Below are positions 23,084-34,108 of a stretch of 64,000 nt of DNA, one piece after another. Made by a program: the position numbers and the translations under genes. A model generated the notes under the pieces. The model made no database searches. It worked only from the letters and a program-made list of their open reading frames with translations, and was not told the origin of the DNA. This stretch comes from Strongylocentrotus droebachiensis. Taxonomy: Eukaryota > Echinodermata > Echinoidea > Camarodonta > Strongylocentrotidae. The first letter of the stretch is position 1. Each line of letters starts with the position of its first letter. The stretch spans positions 892,725-956,724 of the forward strand of contig JAVYIG010000093.1 in NCBI GenBank assembly GCA_035222895.1, given 5' to 3'.

Positions 23084-24130
23084 AGCGAGCTTTCGATTTA
23101 GGCACCCGACGTCGGCTACTACGAGGTACTGGAGCGTGGAGACGTTGCGCAACTCACGTCCGTTCCCTTCGCGGCAGTGCTTTCGATTTTTCACGTCGGT
23201 GCTTGCGTCGGTCACGTGACCAATTTTTTTAGATCAGGTGATTAAATCAGGTAATAAAATCAGTGCGCCAAAATCTGATACGAAGAATAACATGAGGATG
23301 ACAGAAATAGAAAGTTAAAATGATAAAACAAAACATAACATAAGAGAAGGTGATAGAAGGAAGAAACAAAGAATAACATAAGGAAAGATAGAAAGAGGAA
23401 GTGATAGAATGATAAAAACAAAGAATAACATAAGAGAAAGTGATAGAATAATGAAAACAAAGAATAACATAAGGAGAGACAGAAAGTGATAGAATGATAA
23501 AAACAAAGAATAACATAAGAGAAGGTGATAGAAGGAAGAAACAAAGAATAACATAAGGAAAGATAGAAAGAGGAGGTGATAGAATGATAAAAACAAAGAA
23601 TAACATAAGAGAAGGTGATAAAAGGAAGAAACAAAGAATAACATAAGGAAAGACAGAAAGAGGGAGTGATAGAATGATAAAAACAAAGAATAACATAAGA
23701 GAAGGTGATAGAAGGAAGAAACAAAGAATAACATAAGGAGAGACAGAAAGGGATAGAATGATAAAACAAAGAATAACATAAGAGAAGGTGACAGAAGAAA
23801 GAAACAAAGAATAACATAAGGAAAGACAGAAAGAGAAAGTGATAGAATGATAAAACAAAGAATAACATAAGAAAAGGTGATAGAAGAAGAAACAAAAGAT
23901 AGCAAGAGGAAATAATAGAATAATAAAAACAAAGAATAACATAAAAGAAGGTGATGAAACTACACTCACGTTGACGTTTTCACGGCGACGTCGATTCACA
24001 TAAATTGCCCCCGACTCCCGTCGGGTGATTTGGAAGGGAACGTGGGCCCAGAAGCTCACGCATGCGCAGGGGATAAATATGACGTCACGCGTAGTAGCCG
24101 ACGTCGGGTGCCTAAACTCGAAAGCTCGCT
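23084..24130. mobile_element. GC-rich inverted-repeat element enclosing a minisatellite
   Basis: AGCGAGCTTTCGATTTAGGC, ACCCGACGTCGGCTAC (23084-23122) is repeated in inverse at 24091-24130 with one or two differences. The ends are GC- and CpG-rich, unlike the AT-rich surroundings. Subterminal parts on both sides share words such as ACGTTCCCTT and GACGTC. Between them lies an AG-rich tandem array. No transposase frame was found and no certain target duplication. It is best read as a non-autonomous DNA element of unknown superfamily. Confidence 0.7.
23280..23945. repeat. AG-rich minisatellite, unit of about 85-92 bp
   Basis: About seven imperfect units each hold two AACAAAGAATAACATAAG words, the first followed by AGAAGGTGATAGAAGGAAG and the second by GAAAGA-AGAAAGAGGAAG. 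Most of the unit is A and G on the + strand. The long hydrophobic open frame of 270 codons on the minus strand, with repeating CYSLF and LMLFFV residues, results from unit lengths near multiples of three. Confidence 0.9.
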
Positions 24131-24279
24131 AACGGTGCGTAACAATACGCGGTGTTTTAGAACTTTGGTGTTGATTGACATGACACCTCATTTAAGATAA
24201 GCAATCGGCCTATACAGTGCCTACCAGAAGAAGAAAAAAACGAAACCGAGAATTGTCGATGTTTTATCATAACTTAATC

Positions 24280-24967
24280 ACTATAAGAGGAGAATGGGTA
24301 TGAATAAAGCAGGGACATGCTAAAGAATACTATAGAGAGGGGAAAAAGATAGAGAGAAGAAGAGACTGGATAGGAATAAAGGATACTAAAGAGAAGGAAA
24401 TAAATGGAGAGAAGAAGAGACTGGGTGAGAATAAAGGATACTATTGAGAGGAAATACATGGAGAGAAGAAGAGACTGGGTAGGAATAAAGGATACTAAAG
24501 AGAAGGAAATAAATGGAGAGAAGAAGAGACTGGGTGAGAATAAAGGATACTATTGAGAGGAAATACATGGAGAGAAGAAGAGACTGGGTAGGAATAAAGG
24601 ATACTAAAGAGAAGGAAATAAATGGAGAGAAGAAGAGACTGGGTGAGAATAAAGGATACTATTGAGAGGAAATACATGGAGAGAAGAAGAGACTGGGTAG
24701 GAATAAAGGATACTAAAGAGAAGGAAATAAATGGAGAGAAGAAGAGACTGGGTGAGAATAAAGGATACTATTGAGAGGAAATACATGGAGAGAAGAAGAG
24801 ACTGGGTAGGAATAAAGGATACTAGAGAGAAGGAAATAGATCGAGATGAGAAGAGACTGGGTAGGAATAAATGATACTAGAGAGATGAAATAGATCGGGA
24901 TGAGAAGAATATGGGTAGGAATAAATGATAATAGAGAGAGGAAATAGATGGGGAGAAGAGGAGACTC
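24280..24967. repeat. Minisatellite with a 109-bp higher-order unit
   Basis: Two alternating subunits of about 54-55 bp share GAGAAGAAGAGACTGGGT. One has AGGAATAAAGGATACTAAAG, the other GAGAATAAAGGATACTATTG. The 109-bp pair recurs at 24386, 24495, 24604 and 24713 with almost no change, so this core was amplified recently. The flanking units (from 24840) are diverged. Repeated 60-codon open frames on the minus strand are copies of the unit, not genes. Confidence 0.92.
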
Positions 24968-24975
24968 GTTAGGAA

Positions 24976-25061
24976 TAGTGCTGTAGTCAAACGTTTAACC
25001 GTCCGGTATCCGACCGCCCATGGCGGATACCGTTTCCAATTGGACGGTTTCGTTTTCCCGA

Positions 25062-25096
<35 letters not shown>

Positions 25097-25102
25097 TTTT
25101 TT

Positions 25103-25139
<37 letters not shown>

Positions 25140-25526
25140 TTTCGATTTATGCCCCTCCACCTGGCACTATGCCTGGAAATGTCTCCCAGCTCAGTAATCT
25201 GTGTGTTGACTCACCACTCCAAAACTAGAACAACACTCCAATTTGTCTGTCATCTTGGTTTGAAAGTAATGTAATAGATCTCAATATGTAGTTTATAATA
25301 ATAATTCATCCAACTTTTACACATGGCGTACCACAAGGTTCTATCCTAGGTCCTCTACTGTTTTTAATCTACATTAATGATCTTACACATTCTTCTAAAA
25401 AAGACATGGTTACTATTATATGTGACAAGTTCACAAGCACAAATTGGCGCCTTCAAATGCACCTCGCAGTTAAATGAAAGTCCTTCCCGCTCGGCAAAAA
25501 AACAAAAAAAAAACAAAAAAAAAAAC

Positions 25527-25560
<34 letters not shown>

Positions 25561-25633
25561 GTTTAACCGAAAACCGTCCGGTTTTGACTGGCGGTTAAAC
25601 GGAATCGGAGATATCCGTGATGTTACAGCACTA
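24976..25633. mobile_element. hAT-type non-autonomous element with a captured reverse-transcriptase fragment, copy 2
   Basis: The ends are TAGTGCTGTA and TACAGCACTA, with a perfect 8-bp duplication, GTTAGGAA, at 24968-24975 and 25634-25641. It is inserted in the minisatellite, whose units resume at 25634. It is the reverse orientation of the copy at 13373-14049, with the same arms, homopolymer tracts and core. On the + strand at about 25318-25400 the reading THGVPQGSILGPLLFLIYIND can be seen, allowing for frame. No transposase is present. Confidence 0.92.
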
Positions 25634-25775
25634 GTTAGGAATAAAATATACTAGAGAGGGGGAATAGATGGGGAGAAGAGGAGACTCGTTAAGAGTAAAG
25701 GATAATAGAGAGAGGAAATAGATGGGGAGAAGAGGAGACTCGTTAAGAATACAGGATACTAGAGAACATTGACGT
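25634..25775. repeat. Minisatellite remainder after the hAT insertion
   Basis: Two to three units of the GAGACTCGTTAGGAATAAA type continue the array on the right of the hAT element. This shows the array predates the insertion. Confidence 0.85.
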
Positions 25776-27219
25776 TATTTTGATGCTTCTACTTCTTTCT
25801 CTTGTTTCTCACACCGCAACTATCTTATTTTTAGTATGTTTGAATATTTACACACGTTCGTTCTCATGATTTACCCTTGACATCACTTGAAAATCGATTT
25901 TAAAAAACATGATTTCAGCTCTGCACAGCTGTTTTTGTCAGCATGTCCGTACTCATCAATATTCATGAGCGCATAATCACGCACGCTGTTATGTTGGCAA
26001 GGCTCCAAGAAGTCAGGTCCTATCGTGGGAACTAAAACTTCCTCCCTGCCTGGGTACGCAGATACCGTACATTGCGTAACAAACACTTTCTCTGTCATCA
26101 AGTCACTCAGAAGAGATTGAGATAAGAGTCGAGTTGTTAAATGATATAATTATGTCAAGAAGATAAGCGATACATTTGTTTCTCTGGGGACTTGCTGGTT
26201 GAAGGCTGGTGGAATGTGACATGGACCACGCGAGCATAGTAAATCAAGTTAAGGGTGAATTATATCTGCGATCTTTTCTAAGTCTTGCTAATAAAATATA
26301 TTACTTAATTAATCCCGAATTCTTGGTCTTGCTATTTATATTAGTCAATAAGAACCGAACCAAAGTTCAGGTAAAAAATTGCTGAACTCTACCGAACATG
26401 GAGCCTGACTAACAGCACTATTGAGGAAACCAACATTTTGTATTCTTTTATTCTTTTTATTTTAGAGAGGTTTTAAGAAACCCAAACACCCGCCTGGTTT
26501 GAATGTAAACATCCCGTGGCTGTCTCTCTCTACCCCTCCCCCTTTCTTTCTCTCTCCCTCCCAATCTCTCTCCACCTCGTCTCCCCTCCCTCGCCTTGTA
26601 ATATCTTAGTTATACATTTATCTCTTCCTGTCTCTCTCCCGTCCTTTTCACCTTTTCTGAATATCTCACAGCATGCTCGTCATTTTCACTGAAATAACAG
26701 CAATATTCATATTATTATAATTTCATAACCTCATATTAGATGTGATATAACTGTGAAATAATATTATTCTTTGGCATGCGAAAGAAATTGAATTGGCTTA
26801 TCGGCAATCTATACAAATCAATATTTTTTTTAAATAAAGAAACATGATTTTCAATGCAAATTCATGGACAGTGCTATCAAGACATGAGAAAGGCCGTTTG
26901 AGACCATGAAAGATAGAGCATTTAGGAGTGCGATCATGTTAAGACCTACGGACGGTTATGCTTCTCCAACTACAACATAAGTCACTGAGCTGATCGAGGC
27001 GATTGGAGACGCCGCCCGCCCGGCGAGCATAAACTGGTCAGCTAGTTTTTATAAGCCCACGTTTTCGCGCGGCGCGATCACAACCTTGTCAGTCGACAGA
27101 AATATAAGGAATGAAAGCATTTCTCCCGGCGTCATTCATCGTTTAAGTGATTAACAATTACGGCAAAGCGACGTGCGAATCCTTTCCGTTTGATACATGG
27201 CAAAGGGACTGAAGTACGT
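25776..27219. other. Non-coding stretch without recognised elements
   Basis: Moderately AT-rich, with a C/T-rich patch at about 26520-26650. From 26990 it becomes CpG-richer, leading into the transposon end at 27220-27392. No exon supported. Confidence 0.45.
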
Positions 27220-27392
27220 GATGGTTCATTACGAGATTTTCTTGAAAATCTCGTGGTACATTTCCGTGTTAATTACCGCGATTTGTGTACCGCGCAGGGA
27301 AGAGTTACCGCGGGAGTACCGCGGGACTCAATCTTGGATTGATTCCCGCGAGACCCGGCGGTAATCTGTCTACTTTATTCCGAGCAATACTG
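27220..27392 (-). mobile_element. Terminal part of a pogo/Tc1-like element (right-facing end)
   Basis: The minus strand from 27392 reads CAGTATTGCTCGGAATAAAG then TAGACA, next to TA at 27393-27394, matching the end at 16826. Inside are repeated CGCGGTA words and a small palindrome, ACGAGATTTTC-TTGAAAATCTCGT, at about 27229-27253. The two ends face each other over 10,567 bp. They could be the ends of one element or of two separate copies. Confidence 0.7.
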
Positions 27393-28267
27393 TAGCTGTA
27401 CACAAAATTGAAATCAGATCTTTGATAATCAATCACAAATTGGATAGATTCAGAATGATCGATAGCTCTATCAAACTCTGAACAAAATAAACATCATTAA
27501 ATCCTTGTTCAGATATGAAGGCGTTAAACCTCGGCAGTGCCTATGATGACATAATTACATTAAGTCCAACGGAATTCACATTTCTGTTTCTTATAATACA
27601 GAGCTAATGAGTGAATATAAGCATTGCATCTTTTAGTTGTTTAAAAAAAAACGGTTGTTTACCAGTTAATATTCGAAAGAGCTTTTAGCCCATTCCCCTA
27701 CCACCATGCACTGATCAAATACGATATGTTTTACGTCATTTCGACCCCTCCTTAAAATGATCAAGGGCTAACTTTAGCTCATCACTGCCTGCAGTTGAGT
27801 CATATATAGAGCTGTTTTGTCAATAAACATTAACAGGTCTCCACACAACTGATGCTCTTTGTTTGTATGTAAATTGGGATAGATTGTGATAAGGTACTAC
27901 AGTGTACATGTAGCTACATAATATGGCTTAATTGTACAATGTGCATTGAGATTGAAATCATTCTCAAGCAAAAGCATTCATTCCCTTTCAGCGCATGTTC
28001 TTGCTAAAGGTTTTTAATGACTAAATTTTTACCACTTATATATTCCTTGCATGCAGTGGCATAGATCCTATACCGGTACTTAAAACTTATCGATCAGGGG
28101 GATGATCTATTCATTCATCCCCCTTTTAAACAATATAGGTATTAATTGAGTAATGATCTCCGCCACTGCTTGCATGCAATGTATCTTCACTATTTGTGTA
28201 CCAATTAATACATTTGGCAAAGTTTGTTTTAATTTCCTTTTTCAACAACACTTGTTTCTTAAGCCTC

Positions 28268-28396
28268 GGTCACAAATGCCATTACGAACTGCTACGAACG
28301 CTGTACGAACGATTTTCAGACAATAGAAATTCGGGAAGACAATGGAAAAACAGGGAGATTCGTACAAAATTATTGTTCGTACAAACCTTTGTGACC
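28268..28396. mobile_element. GGTCACAAA-ended MITE, copy 1
   Basis: GGTCACAAATGCCATTACGA at 28268 is matched by the inverse of GTTCGTACAAACCTTTGTGACC-type sequence ending at 28396. The 129-bp unit is GTACGAAC-rich, with internal short palindromes. A second copy in the same orientation lies at 33069-33184. Confidence 0.8.
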
Positions 28397-30327
28397 GTAG
28401 CATAACCAGTAATTTGTACAAGTATAGATTGTTGTGTGCCTGAAGGAAGGGCTACCTATCTAGCAGGGCCAGGGGCATTCCTACATGTAGCTAGTGCACT
28501 ATGGATTCTCCTACTATATAACCCTCTTCTGCCAGGCACACAGTAATATTCTATAAAACCACAAACTTTCAAAATTGACACTCCTGGCCCAGTTGAGAGA
28601 AAGTAGTATAATTGTGGGTATATATACATCCAGAAAGTATAATTCAAGAAAAAAAAAAATCAACATACTTCAGGACATCATTTTGAAATAATGGAATTAC
28701 CGGTACTTATGTACAAACTGTCAAAACAGATTAAGGCGTACACAATTGACAGTCATTAACCTGAGATTTCTTGGTTTACTATGATCCATGCGCAGTTTGT
28801 AATTTCTGGATTTCAAATCAGCAAAATTTCATATACCATAGTAGTTTACCTTCCAGTTTCTCATAAAACAAGGAACAGCAGCCTCATTATATCCCCATGC
28901 CCTCTATGTGTATACACTAGGCCCATAAAACACCAGTAATTAGAAGTGGTGATTATCAACTACCCCGGTGCCAGTCTCTTAAACAAAACGCCAAAGAAAT
29001 TGAGTTCATGGACTAATAATGCCAACAGGCTTTTTAGTTTAGGAGGAAAATCTATGACACAATTTTCCAGATGGAATTTCTTTACAATCGTCAATTATCC
29101 TTCTTCTTGTTAAATTATAAGTATTTGATGATTAACTTAGTAATACTTGTCAAAAATGTGTTCATCATTAGTCTACCTTATTGGTTTAATTGAAAACGGA
29201 ATGTTATGTATTACATAAATACATGTAACTTTACATGTAAATGCACAGTCCAGTTATTCCACTATTTCTTTTATTTTAGTTGAAGAGTACTGAAGAAAAC
29301 ATATATGTTTTGATTATACAGCTGCAAGTGCAAATTGAATGACACATAAGTCATGTCCATTCTATCATTAATAAAGGACATTGTAATGATCAAAATTGAA
29401 ATATATATTACAAACTGTTAAAGGGAGAAAAATGGACATTACACATAATGATACTCGATAATACTCAATCAAAAGGGAGCCTCAGAAATAAAAAAAACTT
29501 CAAAAGGTCTACAAAAATGATATACAACCTGTAAGCAAAAAGAAACATTGTCTTTCAAAAGTTACCTGTAACTTAATAGAAGAGAATCCACAAAACACAT
29601 CCAACCAATCAAAAGAGGGATTTCAATGCAGTAAAACAAAAAGGAACATAGCAGGTGAAAGGTGCAAGGATCCTGTGGAACTGCATGTAAATACCGGTAG
29701 TAGGTCCACGATGTAAGCCTCACAAACTTGAAAATCACTCCCGAGAGTCCTGACTTAATTCTCTCCTGTGATAAGCTCTTTACATAGTGGTTAAAACCTG
29801 AAATACCTTCTCGCCTCACGGTTGAATGGAGTCAGCTTCATACCGTGTAGATGCAGCTAATGTGCACAGGGCCAGGGTAACTATTTTCTTTGTTTGCTGG
29901 TATGTCCCAGCACTATTTGGTCGATTCGCATGACTGAGCTTCGTGGAGCAAATCGTGACTATTTGTAAAGTGACAACACACCCACCTTCCCCATCAGTCA
30001 AGCAGCAAACAGTAAAATATTTCTGCATAAAATATGCAGACAAAAACTTATAATCTTCCATATATATGTGTGAATTCCGCAGAGTATTACCAAAATAATG
30101 GGAACCAAGTAAAATCCATGTGTTGCTCGATCATGGCATGTTTGTGGGAGAAAAAAAATGTGCACATTTCTTTACGACAATAATTACTCATTTCCAGGAA
30201 CGAGGTGATTGATCCCTGTATAAAACCTATGAGAATTATACAATTTTGTGGGCCCTTTGCTTTTTGCTCTTTTGAACACCTAAATAATCGATATAACGGA
30301 GTATAATTATGACAAATATGGTTTCAG
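28397..30327. other. Non-coding stretch without recognised elements
   Basis: AT-rich, with no coding frame and no matched inverted ends that I can support. Confidence 0.45.
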
Positions 30328-30450
30328 AGAGAGAAAGAGAGAGGGGGAGAGAGGGGGAGTGGGGGAGAGAGGGGGAGTGGGGGAGAGAGGGGGAGAGAGG
30401 GGGAGAGAGGGGGAGAGAGGGGGAGTGGGGGGGGGGGGCGGGGGTGGGGT
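30328..30450. repeat. (GGGGGAGA)n-type purine tract
   Basis: Degenerate GAGAGGGGGAGA and GTGGGGGAGA units of about 8-18 bp end in a poly-G run. Pro/Leu/Ser-rich open frames on the minus strand are compositional. Confidence 0.9.
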
Positions 30451-30579
30451 AGGCGCTGACCTGCTGTGCCCCTCTTCAATCTGCCACAAGCTGATGCAGA
30501 TCCTGTAATCCAAAATTTGATATTTTTGTGCCCTCTCCCCCTTCCAGAAGCCCAGGCCAACCCCTCATCTCCAACAATA

Positions 30580-31225
30580 GGGACTTTTCGATTTGCACGT
30601 TCATAAGTGGACTGCGCCGTATGCGGTCATTTTTAAGCAGGGTTGACGAGGCACGCTGACTGTTGTTCGTCACCTTTTCGATTTTACACAACTACGATGC
30701 TCGCTTAGTGAGCGCGAAACTCGATCGAATAGCCAAAGATATAACACCAAATTCGATGCATGGCACTGTTCTCAAAAATTATGCTGCAACAGATTAGCAT
30801 TGCATAAATAAAATGTGTTCATTTTATGAATTATTCTGCTTAGTGAGCGCAAATTTCGATCGAAAAGCTAAATATTTAACACACCAAATTTGGTGCATGG
30901 GACTGATCTCGAAAATTATGCTGCAACAGATTGGCGATGCACAAATAAAATGTGTTCATTTTATGTATTATTCTGCAACAATTTTGATTTAAGGAAAATT
31001 ACAGACACAAAAATGTGTTAATTTAAGAGAATTCACGCTTCCACCACTCTACGGTTCTAGAATTAGGTCAATTGGGTCCATTTTGTGACTTCAATGTGAT
31101 GTTTCGTGCAGGCCTACAAAAGATTGCTTACAAAGAACGATGAGCTTGTCGATGCGCATGCGCACTGCTTTAAAAGTGACCGCGATGTCGCAGTCCACTA
31201 GTGAACGTGCAAATCGAAAAGTCCC
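30580..31225. mobile_element. GGGACTTTTCG-ended element with TA target, copy 1
   Basis: GGGACTTTTCGATTTGCACG at 30580 and its complement ending at 31225 are bordered by TA on both sides. The match continues inward (TTCA, then AGTGGACTGCG). Inside, a segment of about 120 bp is repeated directly: TTAGTGAGCGCGAAACTCGA at about 30706 and a similar word at about 30840, each followed by CACCAAATT-GATGCATG and ATTATGCTGCAACAGATT. Length 646 bp, non-coding. A diverged copy lies in intron 1 of the dynein gene at 45961. Confidence 0.85.
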
Positions 31226-31227
31226 TA

Positions 31228-31640
31228 ATAGCTGCATTTAGACTGCAACCAAAAATCATAGATTTTTTCTAACATTCCAGTGTTTTGCCCTTATTAGTTG
31301 TATATAGCAACTACCGGCAAATAACAACAAAATCAACCACTGGAGTGTGGCTGTTTTTAATGCGCATCTGCCGAAGTTTCACTGATTTTTGCAGTGTAAA
31401 TTTATGCACACTCCGGTAGGATACTATTTTATGCTCATATGACTCTCTAGTCTCGTCGCTTCTGAGCTAACGCAATAACCCATCCAGGGCACCAACGACT
31501 GCGCATGCATACTACTCACCAAACAACTGATGAGCAAACTCTGACGTTTTTAATGAGTTTTTCTCCCGTAGTGTAAATGGTAGTCCAAAAATCAAAGATT
31601 TTTCAAAATGCTGTTTGGGATGTGTTAATGGGCCTACCTA
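31228..31640. mobile_element. GCTGCATT-ACTGCAACC family element, copy 1
   Basis: It starts TAGCTGCATTTAGACTGCAA and ends TTTGGGATGTGTTAATGGGC. It aligns with 35783-36256 along its length (shared GAAGTTTCACTGATTTTTGC, AGTGTAAATG, TCCAAAAA). The ends are weakly inverse (GCATTCACAC against GTGTGAATGGGCC in the other copy). It abuts the TA element at 30580-31225 directly. Confidence 0.7.
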
Positions 31641-31844
31641 ATGAATGATATATTTTCCTGGCTATTAGTCGTTCAAACAAAAATTGGATTAGCCAGGCCT
31701 TCAAACTGAACAAGTCTTTATTCCTGTCCTTTTATAATCTCTTTTGTTCAAATCTACCTTGGTTTTAAAAGCTGATTTAAACATTGTTCATGTGTTGTAC
31801 AATGAATGGGAAAAGATTGAGAAAGCAGTCATGCAGTCACAGAG

Positions 31845-32731
31845 CCGTAATCACCCAGGTGTTAAATGGGTACCCGGTAGGATGCGAAAGCTAATGTGGT
31901 TAGATTAGCAAGTGTGCGCTTGTAAAAATGACGCCTGGCTGGAATGCTCCCCAGGGAGTGGAGAATGTGCATACATTGTGTGCGGGTAAGCCTGAATCCA
32001 ATGACCGGGGTAATAACAGCGTGTCCACACACAAAACAATTTATCCCGAAACTCTATAACGAAACGTTTTTAAAGAATCATTGTGTAAATGTCAGGGTGT
32101 CCACACACAAGAAACGTCGTATAAATAATCATTGTATAAATTCCAGGATGTCCACACACAGAAGAAAGTAATCCTGAAACTCTAGAGCGAAATGTAAATG
32201 TCAGGGTGTCCACACACAAGAAACGTCGTATAAATAATCATTGTATAAATTCCAGGATGTCCACACACAGAAGAAAGTAATCCTGAAACTCTAGAGCGAA
32301 ATGTCGTATAGGTGCGCAGTTTGCTACTGCGATCATGAAATTGAAGCGGAAATGAGAGATCAGGTCTCCTTTCGCTCGAGGTCACGTTAAGCCCCGCCCA
32401 GTTATACCGTTCTAGTTCGACAAGTTATACTAGTTATGTCCACACACAATATATTCTGTGATTAGGCGTGATTAGTTATACATCGTATAACGAATCGCAT
32501 GTTTGGGCATCGTTTTGTTATACGACATTTCGTTATACGACGTATAGTTAGTAAGCGTCCGCACACACAATTTCATCGTATAACTATCACGAAACAGTAT
32601 AACTAATCATGCCTAATCACGGAAAATGTTGTGTGTGAACACGGGGTAATATACCTATCTGTAAAGCGCTTTGAGAGGGCCTCCGGTCCTGAATAGCGCT
32701 ATATAAGAACGAGCTATTATTATTATTATTA
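31845..32731 (+). repeat. SINE with L2-like tail, interrupted by an insertion
   Basis: The parts 31845-32015 and 32643-32731 align with the continuous SINE at 42190-42515: CCCAGGTGTTAAATGGGTAC, CGGTAGGATGCGAAAG, CTCCCCAGGGAGTGGAGAAT, GTGCATACATTGTGTGCGGG, then TGTAAAGCGCTTTGAGAGGG, AGCGCTATATAAGAAC and (ATT)n. The AAGCGCTTTGAG...AGCGCTATATAA tail is the form shared by L2-mobilised SINEs. A 627-bp element, flanked by GGGGTAATA on both sides, splits it. Confidence 0.8.
32016..32642. mobile_element. Composite element rich in GTCCACACACAA, inserted in a SINE
   Basis: It is flanked by the direct repeat GGGGTAATA (32007-32015 and 32643-32651). The ends share GTGTCCACACACAA and, in inverse, GTGTTCACACACAACA. 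Two blocks can be told apart. The left block holds a tandem duplication of about 110 bp (GTCAGGGTGTCCACACACAA at about 32090 and 32202, with CTGAAACTCTAGAGCGAAAT closing each unit). The right block (about 32437-32642) is a hairpin with about 45-bp arms (GTGATTAGGCGTGATTAGTT against its inverse near 32610). No coding. Confidence 0.75.
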
Positions 32732-33068
32732 TCAGTGTAATGCTCAGTCAAACGTTCACATATATGCAGTCATTTGACAGACATGAGTGCAATAACCAAA
32801 TGTATACATTGTAAGAGATCCCTTATTATTGTACCACACCCTACTTAGCCACTATTTCTATCTGCAAAAAGTGGGGAGCTTTAATTCAAAAATAATATTT
32901 CAAACATTCTCCTGTGACGAATGTGACAGAAAGTAATTCAAACAAGTTTACATTCTCCAAGAATTCAACTTAACAATAAAAAAATATTAGTTTGAAAGAC
33001 CTTTACAATTACATTATTTTTGTTAATGCTTTTTTTTTACACCTACATGTACATATAGCATGATACAG

Positions 33069-33184
33069 TTCACAAATGCCATTACGAACGCCGTATGAAT
33101 GATTTTCAGACAATGGAAATTTGGGAAGACAATGGAAAAACGGAGATTCGTACAAAATTATCGTTCGTACGAACTTTTGTGACC
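33069..33184. mobile_element. GGTCACAAA-ended MITE, copy 2
   Basis: It aligns with 28268-28396, sharing CACAAATGCCATTACGAAC, GATTTTCAGACAATGGAAAT and GAGATTCGTACAAAATTAT. The left terminal G is altered. About 116 bp. Confidence 0.8.
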
Positions 33185-33447
33185 ATACCATTAGTCCTAA
33201 TCATGATACGTGTACAGTGTAAACTGAATAAAAAACAGAAAAGAAAATGAATGTGCTTGCCATCAATACCAACTTAAGAAACATATGGGGTGAGAGTGTG
33301 GGTGGTGATTAATACTGTGACAATCAAGTGCATGTATACAAGCACCTGTTGTCCTGGGCTAGACATGTGGGCTCACGATAAACACTTCAAGTCAAGAGAA
33401 AAAAGAGAGAGAGAACTAAATCATTACACAAGAGAATTTATTTCTCT

Positions 33448-33651
33448 TTAAAGCCTCACTGCACTACTGATAGCTACTTGCGCCCTCTATATAGCCAACA
33501 ATGCCGAAGCGATAACCGTTGGTCCCCCATGGTCCCCTTTTTTTTTACCAGTATGTTTAATTGAGAGCTTATTTGATGAGATAACCACCTGTCAATGACC
33601 ATGCAGGGAGGTCTAATCCCTCTTGGCCAAACTTGTGCAGATAGGATTTAA
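33448..33651 (-). mobile_element. TTAA-flanked repeat, AGCCTCACTGC family, copy 1
   Basis: TTAA at 33448-33451 precedes AGCCTCACTGCACTACTGAT, and a further TTAA is at 33648-33651. The inverse of this sequence recurs at 54055-54223 (shared TAGCTACTTG, CCTCTATATA, GATGAGATA-CCACCTGTC, GGTCTAATCCCT). The far end differs between copies. Confidence 0.65.
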
Positions 33652-33734
33652 AAAGGGTGGGGAAGGAGTAAAAAGTTGAATATCTTTTCCTGCTAGGAGG
33701 ATGTTCTGTCAAGTGATAAATGTAAACCGATTAA

Positions 33735-34108
33735 AGGTAAAGACCAGTATTGGTAACGCCCCAATTTCAAAAAATGAAATGGAAGCTCTCATTACCAATC
33801 ATGTGAAAGAATATGTTTTGACTAATACATGATGATAAAAAATTTGCCGGGAAACCGCCTACTAATTCATATATTTGGTAAATTTGTTTCTCTCATGGTC
33901 GTGTGAGAGATATAGGGTAGTCCCGTATACATCTTTCTGTGTATAGTGCTTGTAACTTTACGAAGAATGGGCCAAATTTCTTATCATTTTGATGATTCCA
34001 GAACCTTGCAGATGCTAGATGCTAGATGATAGATGATCAACCTTTTCTGATCGATTCCACAACGTTTCTTTCACAATGCAATCGCATGACCATTACTGGT
34101 CTTTACCT
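33735..34108. mobile_element. TTAA-type MITE, AGGTAAAGACCAGTA family
   Basis: TTAA at 33731-33734 and 34109-34112 flank AGGTAAAGACCAGTATTGG and its inverse. The 374-bp body is non-coding. GATGCTAGATGCTAGATGAT near 34014 is a short tandem run. Confidence 0.85.

Noticed and set aside
23247-24059. 270-codon open frame rich in Phe, Leu, Ser and Tyr (minus strand), like a membrane protein
   Set aside because: It is the reverse reading of an AG-rich minisatellite whose units are near multiples of three. All three minus frames are similarly open, which is a compositional effect.
24274-24786. Four identical 60-codon frames as a possible gene family
   Set aside because: They recur every 109 bp because the tandem unit does. 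They overlap each other and have no coding bias beyond the repeat.
24280-24967. Regular repeats as a possible CRISPR-like array
   Set aside because: The units are directly tandem with no unique spacers, and the DNA is eukaryotic.
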